Below, piece by piece: positions 1 to 9,407 of a DNA stretch of 64,000 nt. The notes beneath the pieces are model-generated. The model did not search any database, was not told the DNA's origin, and saw nothing but the letters and a program-made list of their open reading frames with translations. This DNA is from an uncultured Geobacter sp. (GTDB taxonomy: Bacteria > Desulfobacterota > Desulfuromonadia > Geobacterales > Geobacteraceae). The DNA lies in assembly GCA_903925075.1 (NCBI GenBank), contig CAIYDQ010000136.1:24215-88214 (forward strand), given 5' to 3'. Positions within the stretch are counted from its first letter, which is position 1. The number at the start of each line of letters is the position of its first letter. Both the position numbers and the translations under genes were made by a program.

Positions 1-1
1 C

Positions 2-460
2 TGCATCGCCGACTACCTGCAAGGGGGAAAACGGGACCGGCCGAAGGCGGAGACGGAAGCGAAAACGGCAGCGGAGGCGACAGAGGAAACGAACGCGGAG
101 GCTGAAGCGGAGGCGGAAGGGCCGGAGGTTGCCTTCAGCGACATCAACACCTTCTATTTTCCCAAGAAGGAGCCGCGGCAGCGGGAAAAGGTCGCCGCCT
201 GCGAGCGCAGCTCCGACTTCAGGGAGATCAAGCTCGGTTTCAACCCGGCGCGTGCCGCCCTCCAGGCCGAGCGCTGCTTCAGTTGCGGCGCCTGCACCAA
301 GTGCGACAACTGCTTTTATTTCTGCCCGGACATGGCCATCGTCAAGGACCCGTCCCTGCCGCTGCAATACCAGGTGCTCGACCAGTACTGCAAGGGGTGC
401 GGCTGCTGCCTGGCGGAGTGCCCCAGGGGAGCCGTGAGCGCCAAGGAGGAAAGCAAATGA
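2..460 (+). CDS. C-terminal part of an Fe-S/FAD oxidoreductase subunit with a ferredoxin domain (2-oxoacid:acceptor oxidoreductase complex); truncated by window edge
   Basis: Frame 2 is open from the window start; Cys-rich ...CFSCGACTKCDNCFYFCPDMAIV...YCKGCGCCLAECPRGAV = two 4Fe-4S motifs; its stop overlaps the next start (ATGA). Confidence 0.75.
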   Translation, partial: CIADYLQGGKRDRPKAETEAKTAAEATEETNAEAEAEAEGPEVAFSDINTFYFPKKEPRQREKVAACERSSDFREIKLGFNPARAALQAERCFSCGACTKCDNCFYFCPDMAIVKDPSLPLQYQVLDQYCKGCGCCLAECPRGAVSAKEESK

Positions 461-1614
461 GTGCGCAAGGCAAAAGGCTGCTGCTAAACGGCAACCACGC
501 GGTTTCCTACGCGGTGAAACTGGCCGCCCCCAGGGTGATCCCGGTGTATCCGATCACCCCGCAAACGCCGATTCTGGAGAAGATCACCGACTTTCTGGCC
601 GACGGCGAGATGGACGCCGAGGTCATGACCATGGAGTCGGAGCACTCGGCCATGGCGGCGGCCATCACCGCCTCGCTCGCCGGGGTCAGGGTCTTCACCG
701 CCACCGCCTCGCAGGGGCTGTTGCTCATGCACGAGATGCTGCACTACGCCTCGGGCGCCCGCGCCCCGATCGTGATGGCCAACGTGAACCGCACCCTCGG
801 CTCGCCCTGGGGCTTTTGGCCCGACCAGACCGACAGTCTGGCGCAAAGGGACGTGGGGTGGATCCAGTACTACTGCGAGAACGGGCAGGAGTCCCACGAC
901 ACCACCCTGCTAGCCTTCCGGGTGGCGGAGCAGGCGATGCTGCCGGCCATGGTGATCCACGAGGCCTTCTACGTCTCGCACGCGCTGGAGGCGGTGGAGC
1001 TGGTCTCGCCGGAGCAGGCGGCCAGCTATCTCCCCCCCTTCGCCCCGCTGCACCGCCTCGACCCGCTGATCGGCGAGTCCTGGGGCAACACCGTCTCCCA
1101 GCAGATGTTCCAGGACCACCGCCGCGACCTGGGCGAGGCAATGGAGGGAGTGGCGGCGCTGGCCAAGGCGGCCGACCGGGAGCTGGAGGCGCTGGTGGGG
1201 CGCGGCTACGGCATCGTGGAGCAGTACCGATGCGACGGGGCGGAGCTGGTGATCGCCACCATGGGGAGCATGACCGGGACCGCCCGGGACGCGGTGGACG
1301 AACTCCGAAGCGAGGGGGTGGCCGTGGGGCTTCTCAAGGTGAAACTCTTCCGTCCCTTCCCGGCCACCGATGTCCGCGAGTTGTTGGCCGGGGTGCCCAA
1401 GGTGATGGTGCTTGACCGCAACTTCGCGCCCGGCACCGGCGGTTTCCTGTTCCAGGAGCTGAAGTCGGCGCTGTACGGGATGCGGGGCGCCCCCCCGATC
1501 CACGGCTACCTGGCCGGGGTGGGAGGCACCAGCATCTCGCCCGCGGCCATCAAGGAACTGGCGCGCGGCGCCCTGGCGGAGGAACCGTCGGCCAATTCAG
1601 TGTGGAAGGGGTGA
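457..1614 (+). CDS. 2-oxoacid:ferredoxin oxidoreductase alpha subunit
   Basis: MSAQGKRLLLNGNHAVSYAVKLAAPRVIPVYPITPQTPILEKI, typical PorA/KorA/PadG N-terminus; start overlaps upstream stop. Confidence 0.9.
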   Translation: MSAQGKRLLLNGNHAVSYAVKLAAPRVIPVYPITPQTPILEKITDFLADGEMDAEVMTMESEHSAMAAAITASLAGVRVFTATASQGLLLMHEMLHYASGARAPIVMANVNRTLGSPWGFWPDQTDSLAQRDVGWIQYYCENGQESHDTTLLAFRVAEQAMLPAMVIHEAFYVSHALEAVELVSPEQAASYLPPFAPLHRLDPLIGESWGNTVSQQMFQDHRRDLGEAMEGVAALAKAADRELEALVGRGYGIVEQYRCDGAELVIATMGSMTGTARDAVDELRSEGVAVGLLKVKLFRPFPATDVRELLAGVPKVMVLDRNFAPGTGGFLFQELKSALYGMRGAPPIHGYLAGVGGTSISPAAIKELARGALAEEPSANSVWKG

Positions 1615-1621
1615 CCAGCAG

Positions 1622-2488
1622 ATGAGTTATCAGATCGAAGAACAAAAGGTATTCAACTCGGGGCACAGCGCCTGTCCCGGCTGCAGCGAGGCCCTGGCGA
1701 TCCGCTTCATCCTCAACACCCTGGGGCCGGACACCATCGCGGTGGTTCCTCCCTCCTGCATCGCCATCATCTCGGGGCCGCAGCCGTTGAGCTCCATGCG
1801 CATCCCGGTCTACCAGAGCACGTTGGAGTCGAGCGCGGCCTCGGCCGCCGGCATCAAGCGGGCGCTGACCGCCCAGGGGAACGACCACACCACCGTGGTC
1901 GCCATAGCCGGCGACGGCGGGACCTACGACATTGGCTTTCAGTCCCTCTCCTCGGCGGCGGAGCGGGGCGAGGACATCATCTACATCTGCCTGGACAACG
2001 AGGGGTACATGAACACCGGCAGCCAGAAGAGTTCGGCGACCCCCTCCCTGGCCTACACCACCTCGACCCCGGCCGGCAAGGGGACCCCCAAAAAGAACAT
2101 GGCGGAGATCATGGCGGCCCATGACATCCCCTACCTGGCGACCGCCACCACCGGCTATCCGGAGGACCTGGCGCGCAAGGTGGCCAAGGCCCAGCGGTTG
2201 ACCGGCGGCCTGCGCTTCATCGTGGCGCTCGTTCCCTGCCTGGACGGCTGGGGGATACCGGACAGCGCCGGCCCGAAGGTCTCGCGGCTGGCGGTGGAGT
2301 CGGGAGTCTTTCCCCTTTACGAGGTGGAGAACGGGGTGAACTACACGTTGAACTTCGGCCCCAAGGACGTCCCGGTCGCCGACTACACGGCCCTGCAAAA
2401 GCGCTACCGTCACCTCACGGCCAAGGACCAGGAGTTCCTGCAAAAAGAGGTGGACGGCAACTGGGCAAGGCTCGCCAAGAAGTTTTAA
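1622..2488 (+). CDS. 2-oxoacid:ferredoxin oxidoreductase beta (TPP-binding) subunit
   Basis: CPGCSEALAIRF; GDGGTYDIGFQSLSSA...NEGYMNTGSQKSSATP TPP motifs. Confidence 0.9.
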   Translation: MSYQIEEQKVFNSGHSACPGCSEALAIRFILNTLGPDTIAVVPPSCIAIISGPQPLSSMRIPVYQSTLESSAASAAGIKRALTAQGNDHTTVVAIAGDGGTYDIGFQSLSSAAERGEDIIYICLDNEGYMNTGSQKSSATPSLAYTTSTPAGKGTPKKNMAEIMAAHDIPYLATATTGYPEDLARKVAKAQRLTGGLRFIVALVPCLDGWGIPDSAGPKVSRLAVESGVFPLYEVENGVNYTLNFGPKDVPVADYTALQKRYRHLTAKDQEFLQKEVDGNWARLAKKF

Positions 2489-2532
2489 CCAACCAGCCCC
2501 CCAAATCGAGGGGCGTAATAAAGGAGAAAACA

Positions 2533-2985
2533 GTGAAAGTTAAAAAAATCGACCATTTCTGTATTGCAGTTAAGGACCTCGACGCCGCCCGCAAGATCTG
2601 GGAACCGATCCTGGGTAAGGCCGAGCCCGACGATCCCTATCTGGACGAGCCCGAGAAGATCCGGGTGGCCCGCTACTGGCTGGACGGCGTCGGCTTCGAG
2701 CTGATGGAGTCCACCACGCCCGACGGGCCGGTCGCCAAGTGGATCGAGAAAAACGGCGAGGGCATCATGCTGCTCGGCCTCAACGTAGAGAACACCCGGG
2801 AGGCCATCGAAAAGCTGGAGGCCAAAGACTATCCCTTCATCCCCAACCCCGAACCGGTGGACGATGACCGGACAGGCAAGGCCCGTCCCTTCCGGGACTG
2901 CGAGTTCGCCTTCATCCACCCGAAGAAGACCAACGGCGTGCTGCTGGAGTTGATCGACTACAAATGGAAGGAACTGGAACGGTAG
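2533..2985 (+). CDS. VOC/glyoxalase family protein, methylmalonyl-CoA epimerase-like
   Basis: KKIDHFCIAVKDLDAARKIWEPILGK...FIHPKKTNGVLLELID; GTG start. Confidence 0.8.
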   Translation: MKVKKIDHFCIAVKDLDAARKIWEPILGKAEPDDPYLDEPEKIRVARYWLDGVGFELMESTTPDGPVAKWIEKNGEGIMLLGLNVENTREAIEKLEAKDYPFIPNPEPVDDDRTGKARPFRDCEFAFIHPKKTNGVLLELIDYKWKELER

Positions 2986-3064
2986 CGGCTCAAACTCAAG
3001 ACTCAAGACCAAGACTCAAAAATAAGACAAGGCTGCAAGACTCCAAACCAGAAGGGGCTACGAA

Positions 3065-4972
3065 ATGAAGTATGCAGAGACAGGGTTCAATTTGGAAATC
3101 AACCTCTCCACCGGAAACATCGAGAGGGTGGCGACCGACCCGCGCCTGACCGAACTGCACCTGGGGGGGCAAGGGACCGCCGCCAAGATACTGTGGGACA
3201 GGGTTCCTCCCGAGGTGGATCCCTTCTCCCCGGACAATCTTCTGATCTTCAGCACCGGGCTGCTGCACGGCACGGCGGTCCCCGGCGCCAACCGCACCAC
3301 CGTGGACACCTTCTCTCCCCAGACCGACCGCTATTCCCACTCGATGTTCGGAGGGTTCTTCGGGCCGGAACTGAAGTACGCGGGGTACGACAAGATCATC
3401 ATCCGGGGAAAGGCTTCCTCTTTCGTTTATCTGTACATCCACAACGATCGGGTCGAGCTGCGCGACGCCGCCCACCTGCAGGGAAAAGGGGCCTCGGAAA
3501 CCGCGGAGGTGCTCAAGAAGGAATTGCGCGACGAACATTTCCAGGTGGCGGCCATCGGCCAGGCCGGCGAGAACCGCGTCTTCATGGCCTCCATCGAGCA
3601 CGACAATTCCAGCGCTTCGCGCGGGGTCGGGGTGATCATGGGCGATAAAAGGCTAAAGGCGATAGCGGTGCGCGGCACCAAGGACCTCTATTGCGCGAAG
3701 CCGGCCGAACTCTACTCGATCTGCAGGCAGATCGCGGTCGAGATCGCCGACAATCCCGACGCCGGCGACACCATGGCGCACGGCGAGGGGGACGAGTTCC
3801 ACGTGGACAACTTCGCCTGGGGCAACGCGCGTGCCAGGAGGAAGAACTTCTGGAACAAGGAGCGCGAAGAGCAGTGGTTGTCGGTGGAAGAGCGGATCAG
3901 GGTGCGCTGGAACGGCTGCTTCAACTGCCCCAAGGACTGCCATCAGGCGATCAACTTCCCGGGGCGGCGGCCCTATTTCCAGAAGTGCTACAGCAAGCTC
4001 ACCTACGCCATGGCGGCCTACGAGGAACTGGAATTCGACTACGACATCATAGGTCTCACCCAGGAATACGGGCTGGATGCCTATTCCACCCCGCAGGTGA
4101 TGGCCTTCGCCATCGAGCTCTACGAGGCCGGCATCCTGACCGACGAGGAACTGCCGGATTTCCCGCCGGACGGCGCCGGGAGATTCTTCTACCTGTTGGA
4201 AAAGATCGTGCACCGGGAAGGGATCGGCGACCTGCTGGCCAACGGCGTCTACCGGGCCGCCCGCCAGATCGGCAAAGGCGCCGAGGAGTACGACCACAAC
4301 ACCATCAAGAAGTTCGAGCAGGTGCCCATCAAGCTGTCGATGGTCAACTATCCGTACTTCCTGATGTACGCCACCGGCGAGAAGATGAACATCACCCAGA
4401 TCGAAGGCTCCTTTCCGCAAGCCCCCATCGCCGACCGGCAGGAGCGGGAGCGGTTCGTGAAGCATTGGGACGCGGCGCCGGAGCGGTTCAAGAAGTGGTT
4501 CCTGGAGTGGGAGCCGCGCCAGAATCCCTCCATCGAGGCCTCGGTCCACATCTGCGACTGGAACGAGACCATGCACTATGTGGACGATTCCATCGGCACC
4601 TGCGCCTTCCTCTCCTCCTTTCGGGGGCAGTTCGGCGGTAGGCCTCCTTACCACATCTACAACCTTCCCCAGTTCATCACGCTTGCCAGCGGCATCGAAC
4701 TCGATAGCGACGCGCTTTGGAAGATAGCGGCCAGGAATCGCAACCTGGTGCGGGCGCTCAACATCAGAAGGGGATTGAGGCGGGTGGATGAGGCGCCGCC
4801 GGCCGACCACTGGAAGAAAAGGGAGCCGGAGACGGAGCAACAGCTGCTCGATGCCTACTACGAGTACAAGGGGTGGAACAACGACGGCATCCCCACCCAC
4901 AAGACCCTGCGCGAGTTGGGGCTCGATTACGTGAGCGAGGATTTCCTGAAGCGGGGAATACCTGCGGATTGA
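3065..4972 (+). CDS. Aldehyde:ferredoxin oxidoreductase family tungstoenzyme, BamB-like
   Basis: GGQGTAAKILWDRVPPEVDPFSPDNLLIFSTG; SSASRGVGVIMGDKRLKAIAVRGTKDL; WNGCFNCPKDCHQ Fe-S motif; DEFHVDNFAWGNAR and KCYSKLTY resemble metal-ligand regions of BamB as I recall them. Confidence 0.85.
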   Translation: MKYAETGFNLEINLSTGNIERVATDPRLTELHLGGQGTAAKILWDRVPPEVDPFSPDNLLIFSTGLLHGTAVPGANRTTVDTFSPQTDRYSHSMFGGFFGPELKYAGYDKIIIRGKASSFVYLYIHNDRVELRDAAHLQGKGASETAEVLKKELRDEHFQVAAIGQAGENRVFMASIEHDNSSASRGVGVIMGDKRLKAIAVRGTKDLYCAKPAELYSICRQIAVEIADNPDAGDTMAHGEGDEFHVDNFAWGNARARRKNFWNKEREEQWLSVEERIRVRWNGCFNCPKDCHQAINFPGRRPYFQKCYSKLTYAMAAYEELEFDYDIIGLTQEYGLDAYSTPQVMAFAIELYEAGILTDEELPDFPPDGAGRFFYLLEKIVHREGIGDLLANGVYRAARQIGKGAEEYDHNTIKKFEQVPIKLSMVNYPYFLMYATGEKMNITQIEGSFPQAPIADRQERERFVKHWDAAPERFKKWFLEWEPRQNPSIEASVHICDWNETMHYVDDSIGTCAFLSSFRGQFGGRPPYHIYNLPQFITLASGIELDSDALWKIAARNRNLVRALNIRRGLRRVDEAPPADHWKKREPETEQQLLDAYYEYKGWNNDGIPTHKTLRELGLDYVSEDFLKRGIPAD

Positions 4973-5205
4973 ATCCGAGCAAAGCCATTCGGCTGAACCC
5001 AATCGGGCTCAACCCCTAGTTCTACTACGTCATATTACCTCTTCCCGACCTTCCCCCACCGGCGGCACGCCGCTAACTTAAGTCGCGCCTGGTATTTCTC
5101 CCCCTTCCCCCTTCGCCAAGGCTTCGGCGGACAAGCCCTTCATGGGAGGGGGTTGGGGGAAGGGGGGGCTTTCACGAGCATTTCACCTTCTCCCCAGTCT
5201 GTATA

Positions 5206-5298
5206 CGTAGGTCGCGTTGAGGCACGAAACGCGACGTTGCGCTGTCGGCGACATGGTTACGTTGCGTTTCGCGGTGAACCCGTTCAACGCAACCTACG
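5206..5298. repeat. Inverted pair of dispersed repeat (CGTAGGTYGCGTTGA ... TCAACGCAACCTACG)
   Basis: Outer 15-bp arms 5206-5220 and 5284-5298 with one mismatch; inner CACGAAACGCGACGTT / GTTGCGTTTCGCGGTG also correspond; partial third copy at about 5419-5435. Confidence 0.75.
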
Positions 5299-5455
5299 CG
5301 TCCGCACTCCGCACTCCCTCTACCGCAGGAGGTCGGGGTGGGGAGGTTATGGGGAGAGAGGGTTTCTTGATCCCCGCGTTGCCCCTTAACGTAACGGCAA
5401 TGGTGGGAGAGAAAATCTGTAGGTCGCGTTGATATGGAAATGGTGTTCTGACAAA

Positions 5456-5477
5456 CCTTATAAAATTTATTATACCG
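5456..5477. promoter_or_regulatory. Candidate upstream activating sequence (UAS1) CCTTATAA-AATTTA-TTATACCG
   Basis: 8-6-8 dyad matching the architecture of 16432-16453; about 170 bp upstream of a sigma54 promoter. Confidence 0.6.
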
Positions 5478-5635
5478 CAACAAATCGTTATAAACTGGTA
5501 AGTGGCTGAAAACAAAGAAAAACACTATCCGTAAGTCTTCAAGGCCAAAAGCAATCTTATGGACATCTCTTGCCGCCGACCACGATCAAAGTTGTTTTAC
5601 TCGTGTTTTCAATTAGTTATCCGCGCTGGTTCTGC

Positions 5636-5651
5636 TGGCATGGTGGTTGCT
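5636..5651 (+). promoter_or_regulatory. Sigma54 (-24/-12) promoter
   Basis: TGGCATGGTGGTTGCT; GG-to-GC spacing is correct; near-consensus TGGCAYG-N4-TTGCW. Confidence 0.75.
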
Positions 5652-5840
5652 ATAAAACGTTGTGTTGCCGAAACTGGGCGATTGCCTCCCCTCGGACCGA
5701 GGCCGTCGCCATGAAGATGCACCCTTTTGATCGCAGACTACGACGCAAGACTCACGCGTATATTAAGATTGAATAAAACGGAGGTTTGACTATGGAGACG
5801 ACGCAGTGCTGTGACGGATGCAAGCAAAGGAGGGGGGGAT

Positions 5841-6881
5841 GTGAAGAAACGATCATTCGTTTACGTCCTGGAAGTCGTGACGTCGCTGGTATTGGTGGGG
5901 GGCCTCTTCTATGCAGGTTTCTTCGTAACGCCGACGGTGCACATCAAGAAGATCGAGAAGTTTCCCTTCGAACGCCGCGACTGTCTGTATTCCTCGGTGG
6001 CGCTGGACGACAAGGGGCAGTCGCTCTGCGTGGCCGGCAGTTACGGCAAGATCCTGCGCTCGGAAGACGGCGGCGCTACCTGGGTCATACAGGCGACTCC
6101 GACCAAGGCCCATCTCCAGAAACTGGTGGCTTGGGACAAGGACAACATGCTCGCCGTCGGCGATGGCGCCACCGTTCTCACCACCAAGGACGGCGGCAAG
6201 AGCTGGACGCAGGTGAAGACCCCGACCTACGAGCGGGGCGACGTGCTGCTGACGGCCTTTCTCGAGCCGGGCGGCCGCGCCTGGATCGCGGGCAACATGG
6301 GGATGGTGCTGGTCAGCGACGACAAAGGCGCCAGCTGGCGGATGGTCCATCCCCAGGAGGATGTGGCCTGGAACGGCGTCGCCGTCACCAAGGGGAGAAA
6401 CGTCTGGCTGGTCGGGGAATCGGGCAAGGTTCAGCGCTCCCGGGACGACGGCAAGAGCTGGGAAAAAATCGTGGTCGCCACCGACGCCAGCCTCAACGCC
6501 GTGGCCTTCGCCGACGAGAACCACGGCGCGATGGTGGGCCTTTCCGGCACCATCCTGGCCACCTCGGACGGCGGCCGGAGCTGGCAAAAGGCCAACTCCG
6601 GCGTGCCGACCCACCTCTACGCCCTCATCTGGGACGGCAAGGGCTACTCCGCGGTGGGGGACGCCGGGGTGATGCTGACCTGCGACGCCAAGGGGATCGA
6701 CTGGAAGGCGGGCAAGCTCGACCCTAACAACTTCGGCTGGTACACGGGGATCGCCAAGGCGGGCGACCTGTATCTGGTCTCCGGCGCCGGCGCCGGCATC
6801 TACTCGAACGGAAAGTGGTTCCCCTTCGTTCCCGGCCAGAAAGAGTACAAAAACATCATGAAAGGGGGCGGCAATGGCTAA
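5841..6881 (+). CDS. YCF48/BNR-repeat beta-propeller, membrane-anchored
   Basis: N-terminal TM helix; repeated SEDGGATW, TKDGGKSW, SDDKGASW, SRDDGKSW, TSDGGRSW; GTG start after AAAGGAGG (the ORF track starts at 5811). Confidence 0.8.
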   Translation: MKKRSFVYVLEVVTSLVLVGGLFYAGFFVTPTVHIKKIEKFPFERRDCLYSSVALDDKGQSLCVAGSYGKILRSEDGGATWVIQATPTKAHLQKLVAWDKDNMLAVGDGATVLTTKDGGKSWTQVKTPTYERGDVLLTAFLEPGGRAWIAGNMGMVLVSDDKGASWRMVHPQEDVAWNGVAVTKGRNVWLVGESGKVQRSRDDGKSWEKIVVATDASLNAVAFADENHGAMVGLSGTILATSDGGRSWQKANSGVPTHLYALIWDGKGYSAVGDAGVMLTCDAKGIDWKAGKLDPNNFGWYTGIAKAGDLYLVSGAGAGIYSNGKWFPFVPGQKEYKNIMKGGGNG

Positions 6882-9255
6882 CCTGTTCGCTGAATTATGC
6901 ATTCGCTGGCGGGTCTCGATAATGGCGGCGATCGTCGCGGTGACGGTGATCCTCGGCTGCTTCGCCCTGCGGCTGGACGTGAGGACCATCTTCACCGATC
7001 TCCAGCCCAGCAATCACCCGTACATCAAGACCAACGAGGAGTTCAAGACCACCTTCGGCGGGGCCAACGTGGTCACCATCATGGTGGAGACCACCAAGCA
7101 GGACATCTTCAACACGGAGACCCTGGCCACCATCAAGCAGATCACCGACGACCTCTTGCAGGTGGACGCCGTCAACCAGTTCCAGATCGTTTCGCTGGCG
7201 TCGAAGAAGCTCAAGAACATCCGGGCCTCGAACCTCGGCATCGAGTCGCTCCCGATCATGTGGCCGGAACTCCCCAAGAACGAGGAGCAGATCAACAAGC
7301 TGAAGAAGGACGTCATCTCCAACCCCATGGTGTACGGCACCTACGTCTCCGGTGACCTGAAATCGGCCGTGATCACGGTTGACTTCATCGACCGGCTGAT
7401 CGACTACGGCAAGGTCTACCCGCAGGTGAAGAAGGTGATCGAGAGGGCCAAGAGGCCGGACGTGGCGATCAAGGTGGTCGGGCAGCCGATCCTGGCCGGC
7501 ATGGTGCTCGATTACTTCCCCGAAACCCTCAAGATCGTCGGCCTGATCGTCGTCACCATCGCCATCATCCTGCTCATGGCCAAGGGGACGCTGCGCGGCA
7601 TGAGCCTTCCCTTGCTGTCGGCCCTGATTTCCTGCGTCTGGACCTTCGGGGTGATGAGCATCATCAAGATCAACCTGGATCCGCTGGCGGTGGTCATCTG
7701 CTTCATCATCTGCGCCCGCGCCGTCTCCCATGCGGTGCAGATCAACGCCGCCTTCAACGTGGAGCGGGAGCAGGGGGGCTTCGACCCGCGCGCCGCGGCG
7801 CGCATCGCCATCGCCAAACTGTTCCGCCCCGGCATGCTCGGGCTGGCGGTGGACTTCGGGGCCATGGTGGTGGTGGCCATGACCCCCATTCCGCTCTTGA
7901 AAAAAGCCGCCATCATCGGCGGCATCTGGATCGCGCTGATGATCGTCTGCACCGTGGTGATGGTCCCGGTGATCCTTTCCTGGTGCAGCGCGCACCACGA
8001 GAAGCGCTTCATCAAGTACAACATGAACCCGATCATGAAGTGGCTCTTGCGCCTGTTCGGGGACATCGCCACCAGCAAGAAGTCGGCGACCGCGATCCTG
8101 GTGGTGGCGTTCATCGCCCTGGCCATATCCGGCTACTACGCGAAGAACATCAATATCGGCGACTCCAACCCGGGCTCCCCCATCCTCTGGCCGAACTCCA
8201 CCTACAACAAGGACGACGCGGCCATAAACTCCAAGTTCCCCGGCTCCGACCGCATGTTCCTGGTGATCTCCGGAAAGCAGGAAAACGCCATGAAGGAACC
8301 CGCGGTGCTGGAGAACATCACCCGGTTCCAGCAGTACATAGAGGCCCAGCCGGAGATAGGGGCCACCGTTTCCCTGGCCGACATCATCCGCCCGGTCAAC
8401 ATGACGGTGCGCGAGGGGAACCCGCGCTTCTTCAGGCTCGGCGAGGACGCCGGCGTGAACGGCGAACTGCTCTTCCTGGCCCTGACCGGCTCCGATCCGG
8501 GCGACATCGACCGCTTCACCGACGACACCTTCAAAAACGGCTCGGTGCTGATGTTCTTCCGCGACCACAAGGGGGACACCATCCGCCGCGCGGTGCAGGC
8601 GATCAAGGATTACGCCGCCGCCAACCCGATGGCCTCCGCCTCCTTCAGGCTTTGCGGCGGCATGATCGGCGTTTTGGCCGCCATCAACGAGGAGATATTC
8701 TCCGGGCAGATCCAAAGCATCGCCCTGTCGCTTTTACTTTTGTTCCTCTTCTGCGCCTTTGCCTATCGCTCCACCCAGGCGGGACTCTTCTTCCTCCCCA
8801 TGGTGCTTCTCTCCAACGCCATCACCTTCTGCTTCATGAACTGGTTCGATATCGGCCTGAACATCAACACCCTGCCGGTGGCGGCGCTGGGGATCGGCCT
8901 TGGGGGCGACTATGCCTTCTACATAACGGACCGGATCAGGGAGGGGTATGCCGAGACCGGCGATCTCTCCAAGAGCATCCATTTCGGGCTGATGACCGCC
9001 GGTCGAGGGGTCATGATCACCGCCACCACCTTGGTCATCTCTGTGATCTTCTGGTACTTCTTCTCGTCCCTGCGCTTTCAGGCGGAAATGGGGCTGCTGA
9101 TCGCCGTTTGGATGGCGGTTTCCGCCGTCAGCGCGCTGCTGCTGATCCCGTCCATGATCTATGTTTTCAAACCGCGATTCGTCGTCGTGGCCGGAAAAGC
9201 CGACGAACGACCGGAGGAGGTGAGCGATTGCGAACTGGTTGCACTGGCTGAGTAG
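6874..9255 (+). CDS. MMPL/RND-superfamily transporter
   Basis: Two blocks of TM segments with large extracytoplasmic loops; TLPVAALGIGLGGDYAFYITDRIREGY; overlaps preceding gene. Confidence 0.9.
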   Translation: MANLFAELCIRWRVSIMAAIVAVTVILGCFALRLDVRTIFTDLQPSNHPYIKTNEEFKTTFGGANVVTIMVETTKQDIFNTETLATIKQITDDLLQVDAVNQFQIVSLASKKLKNIRASNLGIESLPIMWPELPKNEEQINKLKKDVISNPMVYGTYVSGDLKSAVITVDFIDRLIDYGKVYPQVKKVIERAKRPDVAIKVVGQPILAGMVLDYFPETLKIVGLIVVTIAIILLMAKGTLRGMSLPLLSALISCVWTFGVMSIIKINLDPLAVVICFIICARAVSHAVQINAAFNVEREQGGFDPRAAARIAIAKLFRPGMLGLAVDFGAMVVVAMTPIPLLKKAAIIGGIWIALMIVCTVVMVPVILSWCSAHHEKRFIKYNMNPIMKWLLRLFGDIATSKKSATAILVVAFIALAISGYYAKNINIGDSNPGSPILWPNSTYNKDDAAINSKFPGSDRMFLVISGKQENAMKEPAVLENITRFQQYIEAQPEIGATVSLADIIRPVNMTVREGNPRFFRLGEDAGVNGELLFLALTGSDPGDIDRFTDDTFKNGSVLMFFRDHKGDTIRRAVQAIKDYAAANPMASASFRLCGGMIGVLAAINEEIFSGQIQSIALSLLLLFLFCAFAYRSTQAGLFFLPMVLLSNAITFCFMNWFDIGLNINTLPVAALGIGLGGDYAFYITDRIREGYAETGDLSKSIHFGLMTAGRGVMITATTLVISVIFWYFFSSLRFQAEMGLLIAVWMAVSAVSALLLIPSMIYVFKPRFVVVAGKADERPEEVSDCELVALAE

Positions 9256-9298
9256 GAGAACCCTCCTCCTGCGGAAACGGGGAGGCGGGTGCTAGGTA

Positions 9299-9333
9299 GG
9301 GGACTGGCTCCGCGGAACGCGGTGCCTGTCCCC
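9299..9333. repeat. REP-like hairpin GGGGACTGGCTCCGC-GGAAC-GCGGTGCCTGTCCCC
   Basis: 15-bp arms, 2 mismatches, in the gap between the MMPL and DUF1302 genes. Confidence 0.75.
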
Positions 9334-9407
9334 CTAGAGGATCGGAAAAGCGCCTGCTGAACAACTGACGTGTGATGACTATTTGACGATTACCGGAGGA
9401 TTTCTCA

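Noticed and set aside
5153-5525. Several small ORFs in the 5.15-5.5 kb gap
   Set aside because: They translate palindromic repeats; no SD or protein-like composition.
5586-5602. GATCAAAGTTGTTTT as an IHF site between UAS1 and the promoter
   Set aside because: Only a partial match to WATCAANNNNTTR; too weak without scoring.
5786-6727. Plus-strand ORF beginning METTQCCDGCKQRRGGCEE, possible Cys-rich leader peptide
   Set aside because: Out of frame with the well-supported YCF48 gene and continues as Arg/Gly-rich shadow translation; no independent evidence.
6895-8715. 606-aa minus-strand ORF antisense to MMPL transporter
   Set aside because: Antisense shadow of a clear transporter; composition is His/Asp-rich with no plausible fold.
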